Shown: one piece after another, positions 50,064-60,508 of the stretch
Numbering within the stretch: position 1 is the stretch's first letter
How the letters are laid out: the number at the start of each line of letters is the position of its first letter
Source of the DNA: Halanaerobiaceae bacterium
GTDB lineage: Bacteria > Bacillota > Halanaerobiia > Halanaerobiales > Halarsenatibacteraceae
Assembly: GCA_003553485.1 (NCBI GenBank)
Contig: PWEJ01000119.1
Span: 1 to 64,000 of the forward strand
Direction: 5' to 3'
Length of the DNA stretch: 64,000 bases
Notes under the pieces: model-generated
Told to the model about the DNA's origin: nothing
The model's input: only the letters and a program-made list of their open reading frames with translations
Databases searched by the model: none
Program-made: the position numbers and the translations under genes

Positions 50064-52727
50064 GTGGCCCACCGCAGCAATAGCAAAAATGAAACAAATA
50101 TTTCCGGCAGAAGCTGGAAATTATATTTCCTATCAGTTTTAATAGTGGTATTTTTTCTCTTTTTAGGCACTTTTTTTGGTGGCCTGGCTTTTATTGTAAA
50201 TGAAACCCCGGATATTTCAGATTATCGAGGTGGACGTCAGAGCACCATGATTTATAGCGACGATGGTACCCTGATAAATAGTCTTTTTCAGGAAAATAGA
50301 ATTTATACTACTTTAGATGATATTCCCGAAGAATTGCAGCAGGCGATTGTAGCTATTGAAGACCATAACTTTTATGACCATCATGGAGTAGATTTAATTG
50401 GTATAGCCAGGGCAGTAATTGCTAATATCACTGAAGGAAGGATTGTCCAGGGTGGAAGCACAATAACCCAGCAGTTAGCTCGAGAAGCTCTTTTAAGTCA
50501 GGAGCAGACTATAATACGTAAATTACAGGAAATTTATCTTGCTTTACAGTTTGAGAGATTATACACCAAATCAGAAATTTTAGAGATGTACTTAAATGAA
50601 ATATTCTTTGGTCACAGTGCTTATGGTGTAGAAGCAGCTGCCCAACAATACTTTGGCAAAAATGCCTCCAATCTTGATCTAGGTGAGTCTGCCTTAATAG
50701 CTGCCTTACCCAGGGCTCCTAATTTCTATTCCCCCTTTAATAACGAAGAAGCAGCTATAAGACGCCGTAATGTAGTCTTAAACAGGATGTATCAATTAGG
50801 TTATATCGATGAAGATAAATATGAGTTAACCGGTTCTGAAGGTTTAGAGCTTAACCCTGATGGCAGACAGGAAATCGATGAAACTGCTCCATATTTCGTT
50901 CGTTATGTCAGAGATCAATTATTGCGCATGTTTGGCGCCCAGGAAGTCTATGGAGGTGGGCTTCAAGTTCACACCACCATCGATCTTGATAAGCAAAAAG
51001 AGGCAGAAAAAGCCTTTCAGGAAGCACTACAGGAAGGCATAATCCCCTCTCATGAAAGAGATACCGATATAGCTAATATTCAACCCCAATTTTCTTCTAT
51101 TTCTATTGAGCCAGAGTCTGGGGAAATTAAAAGTATGATTGGTGGGCGGGGGGATGATCAATTCAATCGAGCAACTCAAGCAGCCCGCCAGCCCGGTTCA
51201 GCCTTTAAGCCCTTTGTTTATACTAGAGCTATAGAAGAAGGTTTTTACCCTGCTTCGGTGATCAGTGATATTCCCAGACCGGCTTTTCGCTCTGATACTA
51301 CCTATGAGATCTGGCCAGTCAATTTTAATCACGAGTATCATGGTATGGTGAATTTAAGAGAGGGGTTGGCATCATCTTTAAATGTTGCCGCAGTGAATTT
51401 AATTGAAGAAGTAGGGGTTGAACCTACAATTGAAACAGCTCAGGAAATGGGTATTACAACTTTCCAGGAGCAGGATTTTTATGATGACCACCTTTCCCTG
51501 GCATTGGGAGGGTTAACCAGAGGGGTGACACCTTTAGAGTTAACCTCGGCCTACGGTGCATATGCCAATGATGGAGTCTGGGTTCAGCCTCATGAAATAA
51601 AAAAAGTTGAAGATAGTCAGGGTAACACATTATATGAAGCTAACCCGGATAAAAATGTAGTATTGGATGAAGAGGATAACTATCTAATGTTAAGCATGCT
51701 TCGTTCCGTTATAAGCGATGGCACCGGCTGGCGAGCCGACTTGGGAAGAGATATAGGTGGCAAAACAGGTACCACCAACGATTTCACTGATTCCTGGTTT
51801 GTGGGGTTTGTTCCTGAATTGGTAACCACAGTCTGGATAGGTGAGGATTCTCCTCGTTCTATGAATTACCCCACCGGCAGAATCACCAGTGGGCAGGCTG
51901 TCCAGCTTTGGAGTAAAATCATGGAACCAATTTTAGATGATATCCCAGAGACTTCTTTTAATCGCCCACAGGATATAATATCAATAGAAGTAGATCCGGC
52001 AACAGGCCTTTTAGCAGCTGATAATCCCGGTCAATCAGTAAACGAAGTCTTTCGCATGGATAATACACCTGAAGAGCGAAGCCCCATCCAGGGGCCCATC
52101 GATTCGGTAAGGCTTGATAGGGAGACTTTAAGATTAGCCACCACCAGCACTCCAGAGGAGCAAATAATAAATGTGGATTATTTAGTGGATAGCGGCATTG
52201 TCCTTGGCCCCTTAGAAGTTACCTTTAGCCAGAATACTTCCCCTGGCGGTGGGCGTCAACCTATCAGCGGCACCTATAAAGCTCAAGCAGGTATGCCAGT
52301 TTTAGAAATAGATCCCAATACCGGAATCCCTAAGACCGATGACGATGGAGAATATAGTTATTTAAAAATAACCACTGAAACTGCTGATGGAGGTGAGCCT
52401 TTAGACTCTCCTACTCTAGGAGATGATAGACCGGAGGATTTAGCTCCAGCTCCTGAAAGCGTGTTAGAGTTTTTAGATGACGGTGAAGAAGTTGAACCTG
52501 AAGAAGATGCACCAGAAATTGTGGATGAAACGGTTGAAGAAGATACAATGGAAGTTCCTGAGGAAGATGAGGTAACGGAAGAGCCTGCAGAATCTGAGGA
52601 TGATGAAGATAGAGAGGCTGCTCGCCAGGAAAGGCGGGATAGAATCGATAGCCTGTTAGACCTTTTATCCCCGGAGGAAGCTGAAGAGATCGAAGAGGAA
52701 TTAGAAGAGGAAGAAATCGAAGACTAA
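50064..52727 (+). CDS. Class A penicillin-binding protein (PBP1A-type)
   Basis: A bifunctional peptidoglycan synthase of 887 residues. One membrane helix (about residues 20-42) is followed by the GT51 glycosyltransferase with AIVAIEDHNFYDHHGVD and QGGSTITQQLAREAL, then the transpeptidase with the SxxK motif in RQPGSAFKPF, SLN in GLASSLNVAAV and KTGT in GGKTGTTND. After about residue 690 comes an Ig-like linker and a roughly 90-residue very acidic tail (VDETVEEDTMEVPEEDEVTE) with a final coiled region. I placed the start at GTG 50064, eight bases after GGAGG; the upstream GTG 50055 overlaps that site. Divergent from tyrS. Confidence 0.94.
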   Translation: MAHRSNSKNETNISGRSWKLYFLSVLIVVFFLFLGTFFGGLAFIVNETPDISDYRGGRQSTMIYSDDGTLINSLFQENRIYTTLDDIPEELQQAIVAIEDHNFYDHHGVDLIGIARAVIANITEGRIVQGGSTITQQLAREALLSQEQTIIRKLQEIYLALQFERLYTKSEILEMYLNEIFFGHSAYGVEAAAQQYFGKNASNLDLGESALIAALPRAPNFYSPFNNEEAAIRRRNVVLNRMYQLGYIDEDKYELTGSEGLELNPDGRQEIDETAPYFVRYVRDQLLRMFGAQEVYGGGLQVHTTIDLDKQKEAEKAFQEALQEGIIPSHERDTDIANIQPQFSSISIEPESGEIKSMIGGRGDDQFNRATQAARQPGSAFKPFVYTRAIEEGFYPASVISDIPRPAFRSDTTYEIWPVNFNHEYHGMVNLREGLASSLNVAAVNLIEEVGVEPTIETAQEMGITTFQEQDFYDDHLSLALGGLTRGVTPLELTSAYGAYANDGVWVQPHEIKKVEDSQGNTLYEANPDKNVVLDEEDNYLMLSMLRSVISDGTGWRADLGRDIGGKTGTTNDFTDSWFVGFVPELVTTVWIGEDSPRSMNYPTGRITSGQAVQLWSKIMEPILDDIPETSFNRPQDIISIEVDPATGLLAADNPGQSVNEVFRMDNTPEERSPIQGPIDSVRLDRETLRLATTSTPEEQIINVDYLVDSGIVLGPLEVTFSQNTSPGGGRQPISGTYKAQAGMPVLEIDPNTGIPKTDDDGEYSYLKITTETADGGEPLDSPTLGDDRPEDLAPAPESVLEFLDDGEEVEPEEDAPEIVDETVEEDTMEVPEEDEVTEEPAESEDDEDREAARQERRDRIDSLLDLLSPEEAEEIEEELEEEEIED

Positions 52728-52756
52728 AAGAAGTATTAATTTATGAAAAGTAACAG

Positions 52757-52800
52757 GGCCTCTATCGTAGATTTTTTCTACGGCAGAGGCCTTTAATTTT
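52757..52800 (+). terminator. Terminator after the penicillin-binding protein gene
   Basis: GGCCTCT...AGAGGCC with an inner CGTAG/CTACG stem (52757-52791) is followed by TTTAATTTT on the plus strand. It lies between convergent genes and may also act for mutS2. Confidence 0.85.
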
Positions 52801-52851
52801 ACAGCTATTAGGCAGCTATTAGGAAGATGTTTTCAGCTAAAATTTTATTAT

Positions 52852-55251
52852 TTAAGAACCAATGGTAACAATAGTCACCCCGGAACCACCTTCTTTTTCT
52901 CTCCCTCTTCGATAATCTTTTACATGAGGATGGTTTTCTATCAGCTCAGAAACAGCATCTCGCAGAGCCCCACTGCCTTTCCCATGAATTATTTCTAATT
53001 CTCTGAGACCAGCTAAAAGAGCATCATCAAGATATTTATCAAGCTCCTGTTGAGCCTCTTGATATCTCATTCCCCGCAGGTCCAAAGATTGAGAGACTTT
53101 TTTAGATTTTTCAACTTTATATTTTTGCAATTTTTGTTCCTTAGCCTGTTCTTCATCTTCCACAGGTGTTAAATCTCCTAAGTCAGCCTTAACCTTCATA
53201 ATTCCAGCCTGAATCTCCGCTTCCGCATTATTTTCATGGATTTCTAATATTTCTCCCCTTTGATTCAAACTCTCTATTCTCACCTGGTCTCCAGGCTTAA
53301 AATCATAATCAATCTCCTCTTTTTCCTGATTTTCATCACTTTTATTGGCCAGAGAGTTGACTTTCGTCTCCATCTCTTTAATATCTAAGTTGATTTCCGA
53401 TTCTAGTCTATCCACCTCAGATTTTTGGGTGAAATCCTTATTCTTTAGTTCACCCAATATCTTTTTAGCCCGGGCCTTTAACTGTCTTAACTGTTTTTTG
53501 GCCTGCTCCTGAGTCTCTTCTATTAAATTCTGTTGTTGTTTTTTTAATTTTTCCTGTTCCTGACTAAGCTCTTCTTTTTTACGAGAAAGTTTGTTTTCTT
53601 TCTTTTTTAGTTCTTTATTTAACTCCTCATATTTTTTTCGCTCCTGGTTAAGCTCAGCAATTATATCTTCAACGGCCAATTTATCCTGATCCTGCAGATT
53701 TCTGGCTTGAGATATTAATTTCTCTGGCAAACCCAGTCTCAGAGCAATTTCAAAGGCATTGCTCCCTCCTGGAATCCCCATTATAAGTTTATAAGTCGGG
53801 CTTAAAGTCTCTAAATCAAACTCAACAGCCGCATTTTCCACTCCCTCAGTGCTATAGGCATAGCTCTTTAATTGACTGTAATGGGTGGTAGCCACCGTCA
53901 CCGTCTGCCGTCTTTTAAATTCTTCTAAAATTGAGATACCCAAAGCCGCCCCTTCTTCTGGATCAGTGCCAGCCCCTATCTCATCCAGCAAGACCAGACT
54001 ACTTTTATTAGCCTTTGAGAGGTATTCTTTAATATTATTCATATGAGAAGAAAAGGTACTTAAATTCTGTTCAATGCTCTGCTCATCGCCTATATCAGCA
54101 AAGATATTATCAAAGACGGCAATTTCGCTGCCCTCTTGAGCAGGAAGAGGGATGCCACTTAAACCCATAGCCACAAAAAGCCCCAGGGTTTTTAAGGCTA
54201 CTGTCTTACCACCAGTATTGGGACCTGTAATCAACAAAAGTCTAAAGGATTCTCCCACAAAAATATCAATGGGAACAGCCTCCTGACCCAAAAGAGGATG
54301 GCGACCCTGATTAATCTCCACATAACCTCTGGTATTTACCTGGGGTATAATGCCATCATTATCCTGCAGATAGCCACTGCGAGCAAAGACTTCATCAAAT
54401 TTGCTTAATATACCCTGGTTTTGTTTTATTTCTTTACTCCGTTCAGCAATCTCCTGCGTTAACTCAGTCAAGATTCTTTTGATTTCAGCTTCTTCTTCCC
54501 GGCGCAGTTCTCGCAGTTTATTATTTAATTCCACTACCACCATCGGTTCCATAAAAACCGTCATCCCACTGGCCGATTGGTCATGGACAATTCCTTTGAA
54601 GGTATTACGATACTGCTGTTTTACAGGGACTACAAAGCGATTTTCTCTGATTGTAACCAGAGACTCCTGCAGCATTTTAGTATACTTGCCATCATTGATG
54701 ATACTGTTGATTTTATTTTGGACTTTATTTTCAGTGGCCGAGATCTTGTTGCGCAAACTGGCTAATTTGGGACTGGCATCATCCTTTATTTCATCATTAT
54801 CATCGATTATATCAGCAATTTTATTCCTTAACTCTGGCTGCGGCAGGAGATGATCTTTATATTGCTGTAAAGGACCTGCTAATAACTCCTCTTGCAAACC
54901 TCTAAACTGAGCTGCATGTTCCTTTAATTCAGCGAAAAACTTAATGGTTTTTCCCGTAGAGCGCAAAAGTTTATCAATTTTATTTATCTCAGAGATATTT
55001 AAAACTAACCCCTTATTAGCCCTTTGCAATAACTTTTCAATGGCTTCAGGACATAAAAGAGGAGGTCTTCCCCTTTCCTGTAGTATTTTTGCCCCCTGCT
55101 TTGCTTCGGCCAGTCTTCTTTCCACCACCTCTTCATAGGTTAAGGGAGTCAATTTTTGCACCTTATCTTTTCCAGGATAAGTGGTGGCATACTCAGCTAT
55201 AATATTTTTTATTTTATGGTATTCCAATTTTTCCAGACTGTATTGATGCAA
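52852..55251 (-). CDS. mutS2: Endonuclease MutS2
   Basis: The 799-residue protein has a MutS-type core and clamp, an ATPase with Walker A LLITGPNTGGKTVALKTLG and Walker B SSLVLLDEIGAGTDPEEGAALG, a long coiled-coil (about residues 525-650), a KOW-like patch (KPGDQVRIESLNQRGEILE) and a C-terminal Smr nuclease domain (LDLRGMRYQEAQQELDKYLD, IIHGKGSGALRDAV). MutS2 acts in recombination control and in ribosome-collision rescue in Bacillus. Start TTG after GGAGTGA. It is 23 bases from polX. Confidence 0.96.
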   Translation of the reverse strand: MHQYSLEKLEYHKIKNIIAEYATTYPGKDKVQKLTPLTYEEVVERRLAEAKQGAKILQERGRPPLLCPEAIEKLLQRANKGLVLNISEINKIDKLLRSTGKTIKFFAELKEHAAQFRGLQEELLAGPLQQYKDHLLPQPELRNKIADIIDDNDEIKDDASPKLASLRNKISATENKVQNKINSIINDGKYTKMLQESLVTIRENRFVVPVKQQYRNTFKGIVHDQSASGMTVFMEPMVVVELNNKLRELRREEEAEIKRILTELTQEIAERSKEIKQNQGILSKFDEVFARSGYLQDNDGIIPQVNTRGYVEINQGRHPLLGQEAVPIDIFVGESFRLLLITGPNTGGKTVALKTLGLFVAMGLSGIPLPAQEGSEIAVFDNIFADIGDEQSIEQNLSTFSSHMNNIKEYLSKANKSSLVLLDEIGAGTDPEEGAALGISILEEFKRRQTVTVATTHYSQLKSYAYSTEGVENAAVEFDLETLSPTYKLIMGIPGGSNAFEIALRLGLPEKLISQARNLQDQDKLAVEDIIAELNQERKKYEELNKELKKKENKLSRKKEELSQEQEKLKKQQQNLIEETQEQAKKQLRQLKARAKKILGELKNKDFTQKSEVDRLESEINLDIKEMETKVNSLANKSDENQEKEEIDYDFKPGDQVRIESLNQRGEILEIHENNAEAEIQAGIMKVKADLGDLTPVEDEEQAKEQKLQKYKVEKSKKVSQSLDLRGMRYQEAQQELDKYLDDALLAGLRELEIIHGKGSGALRDAVSELIENHPHVKDYRRGREKEGGSGVTIVTIGS

Positions 55252-55274
55252 AATAATTCACTCCAATTAATAAT

Positions 55275-57023
55275 TTATAAGGCAAGAAAATTTTTCAATT
55301 CCTCTAAAGTCATGGTATTTAAAACTTGATTTTCTTCCAGCCAGGCCCTGCGAGCAACATCGACTCCTAATTTCATATCCTCTAACTCAGCAGTATGGTG
55401 AGCATCGGTGCTTATAGCCAGTATAACATCATTAGCAGCGGCCTTGCGGGCAAGTAAATCATCTAAATCAAGGCGAGAAGGGGAGGCATTAATTTCTAAG
55501 CAGGTATTAGTTTCTGAAGCTGCGGTGATTACTCTTTCCATATCCACTTGATAGGCATCTCTTCTCCCCAGCAATCTGCCTCTAGGGTGGCCGAGAATAT
55601 CGACGTTTTCATTATGACAGGCTTTAACTAATCTTTCCGTTATCGTTTCTTTATCCTGTGTAAAGGCACTATGAATTGAAGCGATTACTAGATCGAGCTC
55701 TGCCAGGATAGCATCGGAGAAATCAAGGCTGCCATCAGGTAAAATATCAACTTCTATACCAGATAAGATTTTAATCTCAGGAACTTCTTCCTGCAAAGCC
55801 GCAATTTCTTCTCGTTGCTTCTTTAATTCCTTTTCATCCAAACCACTGGCTATCCGAAGAGATTTAGAATGATCTGTAATTGCCAGATATTGATACCCTT
55901 TATCTATAGCAGCCTGGGCCATTTCAGCTATTGAATGAGCACCATCGCTATATCTACTATGAAGATGAAAGTCTCCCTTTATTTTATCTTCTGTAATTAA
56001 GACTGGAAGTTCACTCTTCTGGGCCAGTTCAATCTCACCACGATCTTCTCGCAGCTCAGGCTCAATATAATCAAGACCTAAAGTTTCATATATATCCGCT
56101 TCTTTGCTCAGGTTACTCTCGTCACTATTAGAAACCTGGTCATTATTTTCTGTAGCAAAGAGGCCATATTCGTTGAGGGTATAATTTTGCTCTTTGGCTA
56201 ATTGTCGCATTTTAACATTATGCTCTGTGGAACCTGTAAAATACTGTAAGGCAGCAGGAAATTCTTCCTTAGTAACTATACGGAAATCTATCTGAACGCC
56301 ATTTTTTAAGATTAAGCTTATCTTGCTTTTACCTTCAGACTCCACTTGATAAACCTCAGGAAAGTTTTTGAGATAAGCAGTCAACTCTTCCTGTTTATCT
56401 TTTCCGGCAATCAAAATATCAATATCTCTAATTAATTCCTTTCTTCTTCGCAAACTCCCAGCAATCGATATTTCTGCAAATAAAGAAGGTCTTTCCTTTA
56501 TATAGGCTAAAATTTTAGCAGCCAATTTATCGGCCTCATTAATTTTCATCTTCTCTTGATAGACTTCATATCTGGCAATGGCTTCCTCTAAATTTTTAGC
56601 CAGCTTAGGGCCAAAGCCAGCTAATTTTTGCACCTGGGAGTTGGCCAGTGCTCTTTTTAGGTCGTCAATTTTGCTTATTTCCAACTCATAATAAAGTTGA
56701 TGAGCTCTCTTGGGTCCTAAACCAGGAATTTCTATTAATTCTAATAGTCCTGCCGGTAATTCTCTCTTTAATTCTTCTAATTGAGATGGAGTACCTGAAG
56801 CAAATATCTCTTTGATTGTTCCGGCAATACCCTTGCCAATCCCTTTAATATCTGTTAATCTATTTTCCTTAACCAGGACCTCTAACTCTTCCGAGAGATC
56901 ATCTAGAGCTCTGGCAGCATTCCGATAAGCCCTTATTTTAAAGGGGTTATCTCCCTTTATCTCCATTAAATCTGCCAATTCAGTAAGCATTTTAGCAGTT
57001 TTTTTTGCTGTTATCTCCTCCAA
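55275..57023 (-). CDS. polX: DNA polymerase/3'-5' exonuclease PolX
   Basis: The 582-residue enzyme joins an N-terminal helix-hairpin-helix and Pol-beta-like domain (residues 1-320; FKIRAYRNAARALDDL, DIKGIGKGIAGTIKEI, IAGSLRRRKELIRDIDILIAG with the catalytic Asp residues) to a C-terminal PHP domain with GDFHLHSRYSDGAHSIAEM, ITDHSKS, and SIHSAF, GHPRGRLLG. It works in base-excision repair. Start TTG after GGAGG. Gene order cvpA, polX, mutS2 is usual in Firmicutes. Confidence 0.96.
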   Translation of the reverse strand: MEEITAKKTAKMLTELADLMEIKGDNPFKIRAYRNAARALDDLSEELEVLVKENRLTDIKGIGKGIAGTIKEIFASGTPSQLEELKRELPAGLLELIEIPGLGPKRAHQLYYELEISKIDDLKRALANSQVQKLAGFGPKLAKNLEEAIARYEVYQEKMKINEADKLAAKILAYIKERPSLFAEISIAGSLRRRKELIRDIDILIAGKDKQEELTAYLKNFPEVYQVESEGKSKISLILKNGVQIDFRIVTKEEFPAALQYFTGSTEHNVKMRQLAKEQNYTLNEYGLFATENNDQVSNSDESNLSKEADIYETLGLDYIEPELREDRGEIELAQKSELPVLITEDKIKGDFHLHSRYSDGAHSIAEMAQAAIDKGYQYLAITDHSKSLRIASGLDEKELKKQREEIAALQEEVPEIKILSGIEVDILPDGSLDFSDAILAELDLVIASIHSAFTQDKETITERLVKACHNENVDILGHPRGRLLGRRDAYQVDMERVITAASETNTCLEINASPSRLDLDDLLARKAAANDVILAISTDAHHTAELEDMKLGVDVARRAWLEENQVLNTMTLEELKNFLAL

Positions 57024-57049
57024 AGGTATAACCTCCTACTAATTATAAT

Positions 57050-57075
57050 AAAAAAGCGGCCTGGATTACGGCCGC
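57050..57075 (-). terminator. Terminator overlapping the cvpA stop codon
   Basis: GGCGGCC/GGCCGC pairing (57056-57075) with a following T6 run on the minus strand. The stem includes the cvpA stop codon, so it may lower read-through into polX. Confidence 0.75.
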
Positions 57076-57560
57076 CCCATTATTTCATCAAGAGCTTCCT
57101 GAATCACGGGGGTGAGATCCAAAAGCCAATCAGCAAAAATAGAATTGGTCAGAGCTGTTTCTATTTCAGCCACCGGTATCTGGTTTAAAATTATTACGAG
57201 CAGGTATACCAGGGCCAGTCCTTTAAGAGCACCCAGCAAAAAACCTCCCCCTTTATCCACCGGTTCTAAGTACATCCAATCCAGCAATGATTTGAGAATT
57301 TCTCCAAAAATATGTACCAATAGATTTGCTACGACAAAAATAATGGCAAAGCTCATAAACTGCAGCACAGTCGGTGAAAAATCCAGATATCTGGCTAAAA
57401 CTTCCACAAAATCAAGGTAAAAATTAAGAGACAAATAAATAGCCAATAGCAACCCCAGCAGAGTGGCAGTCTGTCTAACGAAACCCTTTCGGTAGCCAGA
57501 TATTAAAAAATATAACATCATAATTAAAATTATAACATCTAAAACTGATATACCTTGCAA
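57066..57560 (-). CDS. CvpA family membrane protein
   Basis: The 164-residue protein has four hydrophobic helices typical of CvpA (VLDVIILIMMLYFLISGYRKG, then LLLAIYLSLNF, and LLGALKGLALVYLLVII). The family affects envelope integrity; in E. coli it is linked to colicin V export. A TTG start with GGAGG upstream. It lies four bases downstream of zapA. Confidence 0.88.
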   Translation of the reverse strand: MQGISVLDVIILIMMLYFLISGYRKGFVRQTATLLGLLLAIYLSLNFYLDFVEVLARYLDFSPTVLQFMSFAIIFVVANLLVHIFGEILKSLLDWMYLEPVDKGGGFLLGALKGLALVYLLVIILNQIPVAEIETALTNSIFADWLLDLTPVIQEALDEIMGRP

Positions 57561-57563
57561 TTA

Positions 57564-57914
57564 TTAATCAACCTCCTGCAGCAGTTCCATCAATTCCTCG
57601 TTGTCCTGCCTGAGGTAATCTATCTCTTCCTGAAGTTCTTTGTTTTCAGTCTGTAATTCTTCCTTTTCAGCTATAATCTTTTCTTTATCTTCTTGCGCCT
57701 TTATCCATTGATCGGCTAAATTAAGCAGGGTCAACCTTACCAATTGGCGCCGAGGAATATTGGGGTAAGCTTGAGATATTTCTTCTCCAATTTGATTTAC
57801 CTTATCAGCTAACTCCTCTAAATAATCCCGGGAAAGATCCCCAACTACTACATGATTTTCTCCCAGGACTTCCACAACAAATTTCTGCTCTTCTTTATTA
57901 TTATTTTGATTCAT
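57564..57914 (-). CDS. zapA: Cell division protein ZapA
   Basis: The 116-residue protein has the ZapA N-terminal fold (KFVVEVLGENHVVVGDLSRDYLEELADKV) and a C-terminal coiled coil rich in Glu and Leu (residues 65-116). ZapA bundles FtsZ filaments at the division site. The coiled coil is longer than in Bacillus. ATG preceded by GGGAGG. It lies immediately downstream of the pheST operon. Confidence 0.9.
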   Translation of the reverse strand: MNQNNNKEEQKFVVEVLGENHVVVGDLSRDYLEELADKVNQIGEEISQAYPNIPRRQLVRLTLLNLADQWIKAQEDKEKIIAEKEELQTENKELQEEIDYLRQDNEELMELLQEVD

Positions 57915-57998
57915 TAGGAATCCTCCCGTTCTCTGGTCTTAATTTTTATCAGCTGGAAAAATTTATTCATAATTTTAGCTTCCCGTTATATACTTCCT

Positions 57999-58025
57999 TG
58001 CTGGCAGGAAAAATCCTGCCAGCAA
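57999..58025 (-). terminator. Hairpin after pheT
   Basis: TTGCTGGCAGGA pairs with TCCTGCCAGCAA around an AAAA loop. It stands four bases past the pheT stop; there is no strong T-run, so read-through into zapA is possible. Confidence 0.6.
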
Positions 58026-58028
58026 AGT

Positions 58029-60488
58029 TTATTTACCCCTTATTTGAGCTTTAAATTCTTCTTCTAACATAGTAATGATTTGGTTGACCTTTTCCTCTAC
58101 CTCTTCTTCTTGCAGTGTTCTCTCTCGGGCCTGGTAGAGCATCTTCAGGGCTAAACTCTTTTGACCTGAAGGGATCTGTTCTCCCTGATAGAGGTCAAAA
58201 ATTTTAGCTTCCTGCAATATCTCTCCTCCAGTCTCCTCTATTGCTGATATTATATCAGCAGCAGGTATCTCATCAGCCAATAACAGGGCTAAATCTCTGG
58301 AAGTAGAGGGATGACGGGGAATCTTTTGATATTTTATCCCGGCAAAATCAGCTGCTGCCTCTATTAAGTCATAGGCAAATTCACCCAGTGCCGTTCTGGC
58401 AGGCAGATCATATTCAGCAGCCAGGTCAGGATGTAATTCCCCTAAAACTCCTGCTTTTTCACCAGCAATAAAAAGATTGGCAGCTCGACCTGGATGAAAG
58501 AGATCGACTTTAGTTCTCTGCCAGCTATAATCAGCAACTTTAATTTCAGCTAAAAGATTTTCCAGGCCACCCTTTAAGTAAAAGAAATCAGGAGCAGCAA
58601 GACCCCAGGATTCCTCTGGATAACCCATGCTACCAAGGGCAATTTTCCTTTTCTCCAATGGTCTTTCCTTCTTCCCCTGGGAATAAAACACCTGACCCAT
58701 TTCATATATAGCCATTTCTTTTATCTGTTTGCGAGCATTTAAAGATAAGACTTCAATTAAACCAGGAATTAACGAAACTCGCAGTTGGGCAAAAGCCTGA
58801 CTTAAAGGATTCTTTAATCTTACTTGTAATTGATTTAAGTTTTCAAGGTTTTGAGAAGTCAATTGAGTTAAGTTCCCAGGGGAACTATTTATAAGATAAT
58901 CAAGCAAATAACCATCCAGTTCCTCTTCTTTCGGCCTAAGACTATAATTGATTACCTCTTCTAAACCCTGTTGTTGTAAGAGTTGATCTATCTTGTGCTC
59001 TTTTTTTTGCTCGGACGTCCGTCCTCCTGGCTCACTGCTTGCCGGTCTGGTAGAGGAAATATTATTATATCCATAAACTCTGGCCACTTCTTCAATAAGG
59101 TCTGCTTCTCCCTCCACATCCCTTCTAAAACCTGGAGTTTTAACTAATAGGTTGTTGCCTTTTCTATCATGTATTTTAAAGCCCAACCCCTCCAGCATGG
59201 TAGCAATCTTTTCAGCAGTAATATTAATCCCTAAAAGTTGATTGACTCTTTGAGGGGCTAACTCAATTTCTTTTTCCTCAAAGGGAGCAGGGTATTGATC
59301 AACAAGCTTCTCCTTGATCTCTCCTCCAGCATATTTTTGCAAAAGATAACAGGCTCGACGGCTGGCCTCATCTACAGCTGTGATATCGATTTTTCTTTCA
59401 AAGCGATGAGACGAATCACTATGCAGGGCAAATTTTTTGGCAGTCCTTCTAATATTCACTGCATTAAAAGAAGCTGCCTCCAGCAAAACTCGCCTGGTTC
59501 CTGTTGTAACTTCAGTATTAGCTCCTCCCATAACCCCTGCCAGGCCAATGGGTTTATCTTTATCAGCTATAACCAGCACCTCAGAATCAAGTTCCCTCTT
59601 TTTATCATCTAAAGTCATCAGGACTTCACCCTCTTCAGCTCTTCTAACAATAATTTTATCACCGGTTACCCTATCAAAATCAAAGGCATGAAGGGGCTGG
59701 TTATATTCTAGCATAACATAATTAGTAATATCTACAATGTTGTTGATAGGTCGGATTCCAGCAGCCTCCAGCCTTCTTTGCATCCAGAGGGGAGAAGGTT
59801 TTATCTCAATATCCTCGATTAAACGGCAGGTATAGCGTTGACATAACTCAGGATCTTTAATCTCTACCTCTACTGAAGCTGGAGAATTATCTTTTTCAGC
59901 TAAAGCTTCTGGCCAGTTAATCGCTAATTTATTATCGCTTAATCCTTTAACCTCCCTGGCTACTCCTATGTGCCCTAAACAGCGGGCATAATTGGGAGTT
60001 AAATCAAGCTTGTAGACATAATCATCTAACTTAAGGGCCCTGACTAAAGACTGTCCGGGAGTAGTATTATCGGCCAGGAGCATGATCCCATCCTGTCTCT
60101 CTTCTTCTAAACCCAATTCATCGGCAGAGCAGATCATCCCCGCTGATTTTTTGCCTCTAATTTCTGTCTCTTTAATCTCTAACCCCGTGGGTAAAGTAGT
60201 GCCTGGTAAAGCCACCGGGACTTTTTGGCCTACCGCTACGTTGGGGGCTCCACAAATTATCTGCTTTTTAGTGGTAGAGCCACAGTCTACCTGACAGATA
60301 GTTAATTTATCGGCATTTTCATGATCAGCTACTTCAAGCACTTCACCTACTATTAAATCCTCTAAACCCTCTCCGCGGTAGGACATATCTTCAACTTCCA
60401 GCCCCGCCATAGTAAGAAAATGAGCAAATTTTTCCGGGGTTTCAGGAATATCTATATAAGAATTAAGCCAGTTATAAGACAATTGCAT
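58029..60488 (-). CDS. pheT: Phenylalanyl-tRNA synthetase beta subunit
   Basis: The 819-residue subunit is full length: N-terminal tRNA-binding OB domain (DLIVGEVLEVADHENADKL, VDCGSTTKKQIICGAPNVAVGQ), B3/B4 editing domains (RRLEAAGIRPINNIVDITNYVM), B5, and the C-terminal FDX-ACB anticodon domain (KYQKIPRHPSTSRDLALLLAD). It acts as an alpha2-beta2 tetramer with PheS, whose gene ends 20 bases upstream. Expression is set by the T-box. Confidence 0.97.
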   Translation of the reverse strand: MQLSYNWLNSYIDIPETPEKFAHFLTMAGLEVEDMSYRGEGLEDLIVGEVLEVADHENADKLTICQVDCGSTTKKQIICGAPNVAVGQKVPVALPGTTLPTGLEIKETEIRGKKSAGMICSADELGLEEERQDGIMLLADNTTPGQSLVRALKLDDYVYKLDLTPNYARCLGHIGVAREVKGLSDNKLAINWPEALAEKDNSPASVEVEIKDPELCQRYTCRLIEDIEIKPSPLWMQRRLEAAGIRPINNIVDITNYVMLEYNQPLHAFDFDRVTGDKIIVRRAEEGEVLMTLDDKKRELDSEVLVIADKDKPIGLAGVMGGANTEVTTGTRRVLLEAASFNAVNIRRTAKKFALHSDSSHRFERKIDITAVDEASRRACYLLQKYAGGEIKEKLVDQYPAPFEEKEIELAPQRVNQLLGINITAEKIATMLEGLGFKIHDRKGNNLLVKTPGFRRDVEGEADLIEEVARVYGYNNISSTRPASSEPGGRTSEQKKEHKIDQLLQQQGLEEVINYSLRPKEEELDGYLLDYLINSSPGNLTQLTSQNLENLNQLQVRLKNPLSQAFAQLRVSLIPGLIEVLSLNARKQIKEMAIYEMGQVFYSQGKKERPLEKRKIALGSMGYPEESWGLAAPDFFYLKGGLENLLAEIKVADYSWQRTKVDLFHPGRAANLFIAGEKAGVLGELHPDLAAEYDLPARTALGEFAYDLIEAAADFAGIKYQKIPRHPSTSRDLALLLADEIPAADIISAIEETGGEILQEAKIFDLYQGEQIPSGQKSLALKMLYQARERTLQEEEVEEKVNQIITMLEEEFKAQIRGK

Positions 60489-60508
60489 TATTATCGCCTC
60501 CGAGAAAT

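Noticed and set aside
54401-54853. 150-codon plus-strand frame
   Set aside because: Antisense to mutS2; no ribosome site or known domain.
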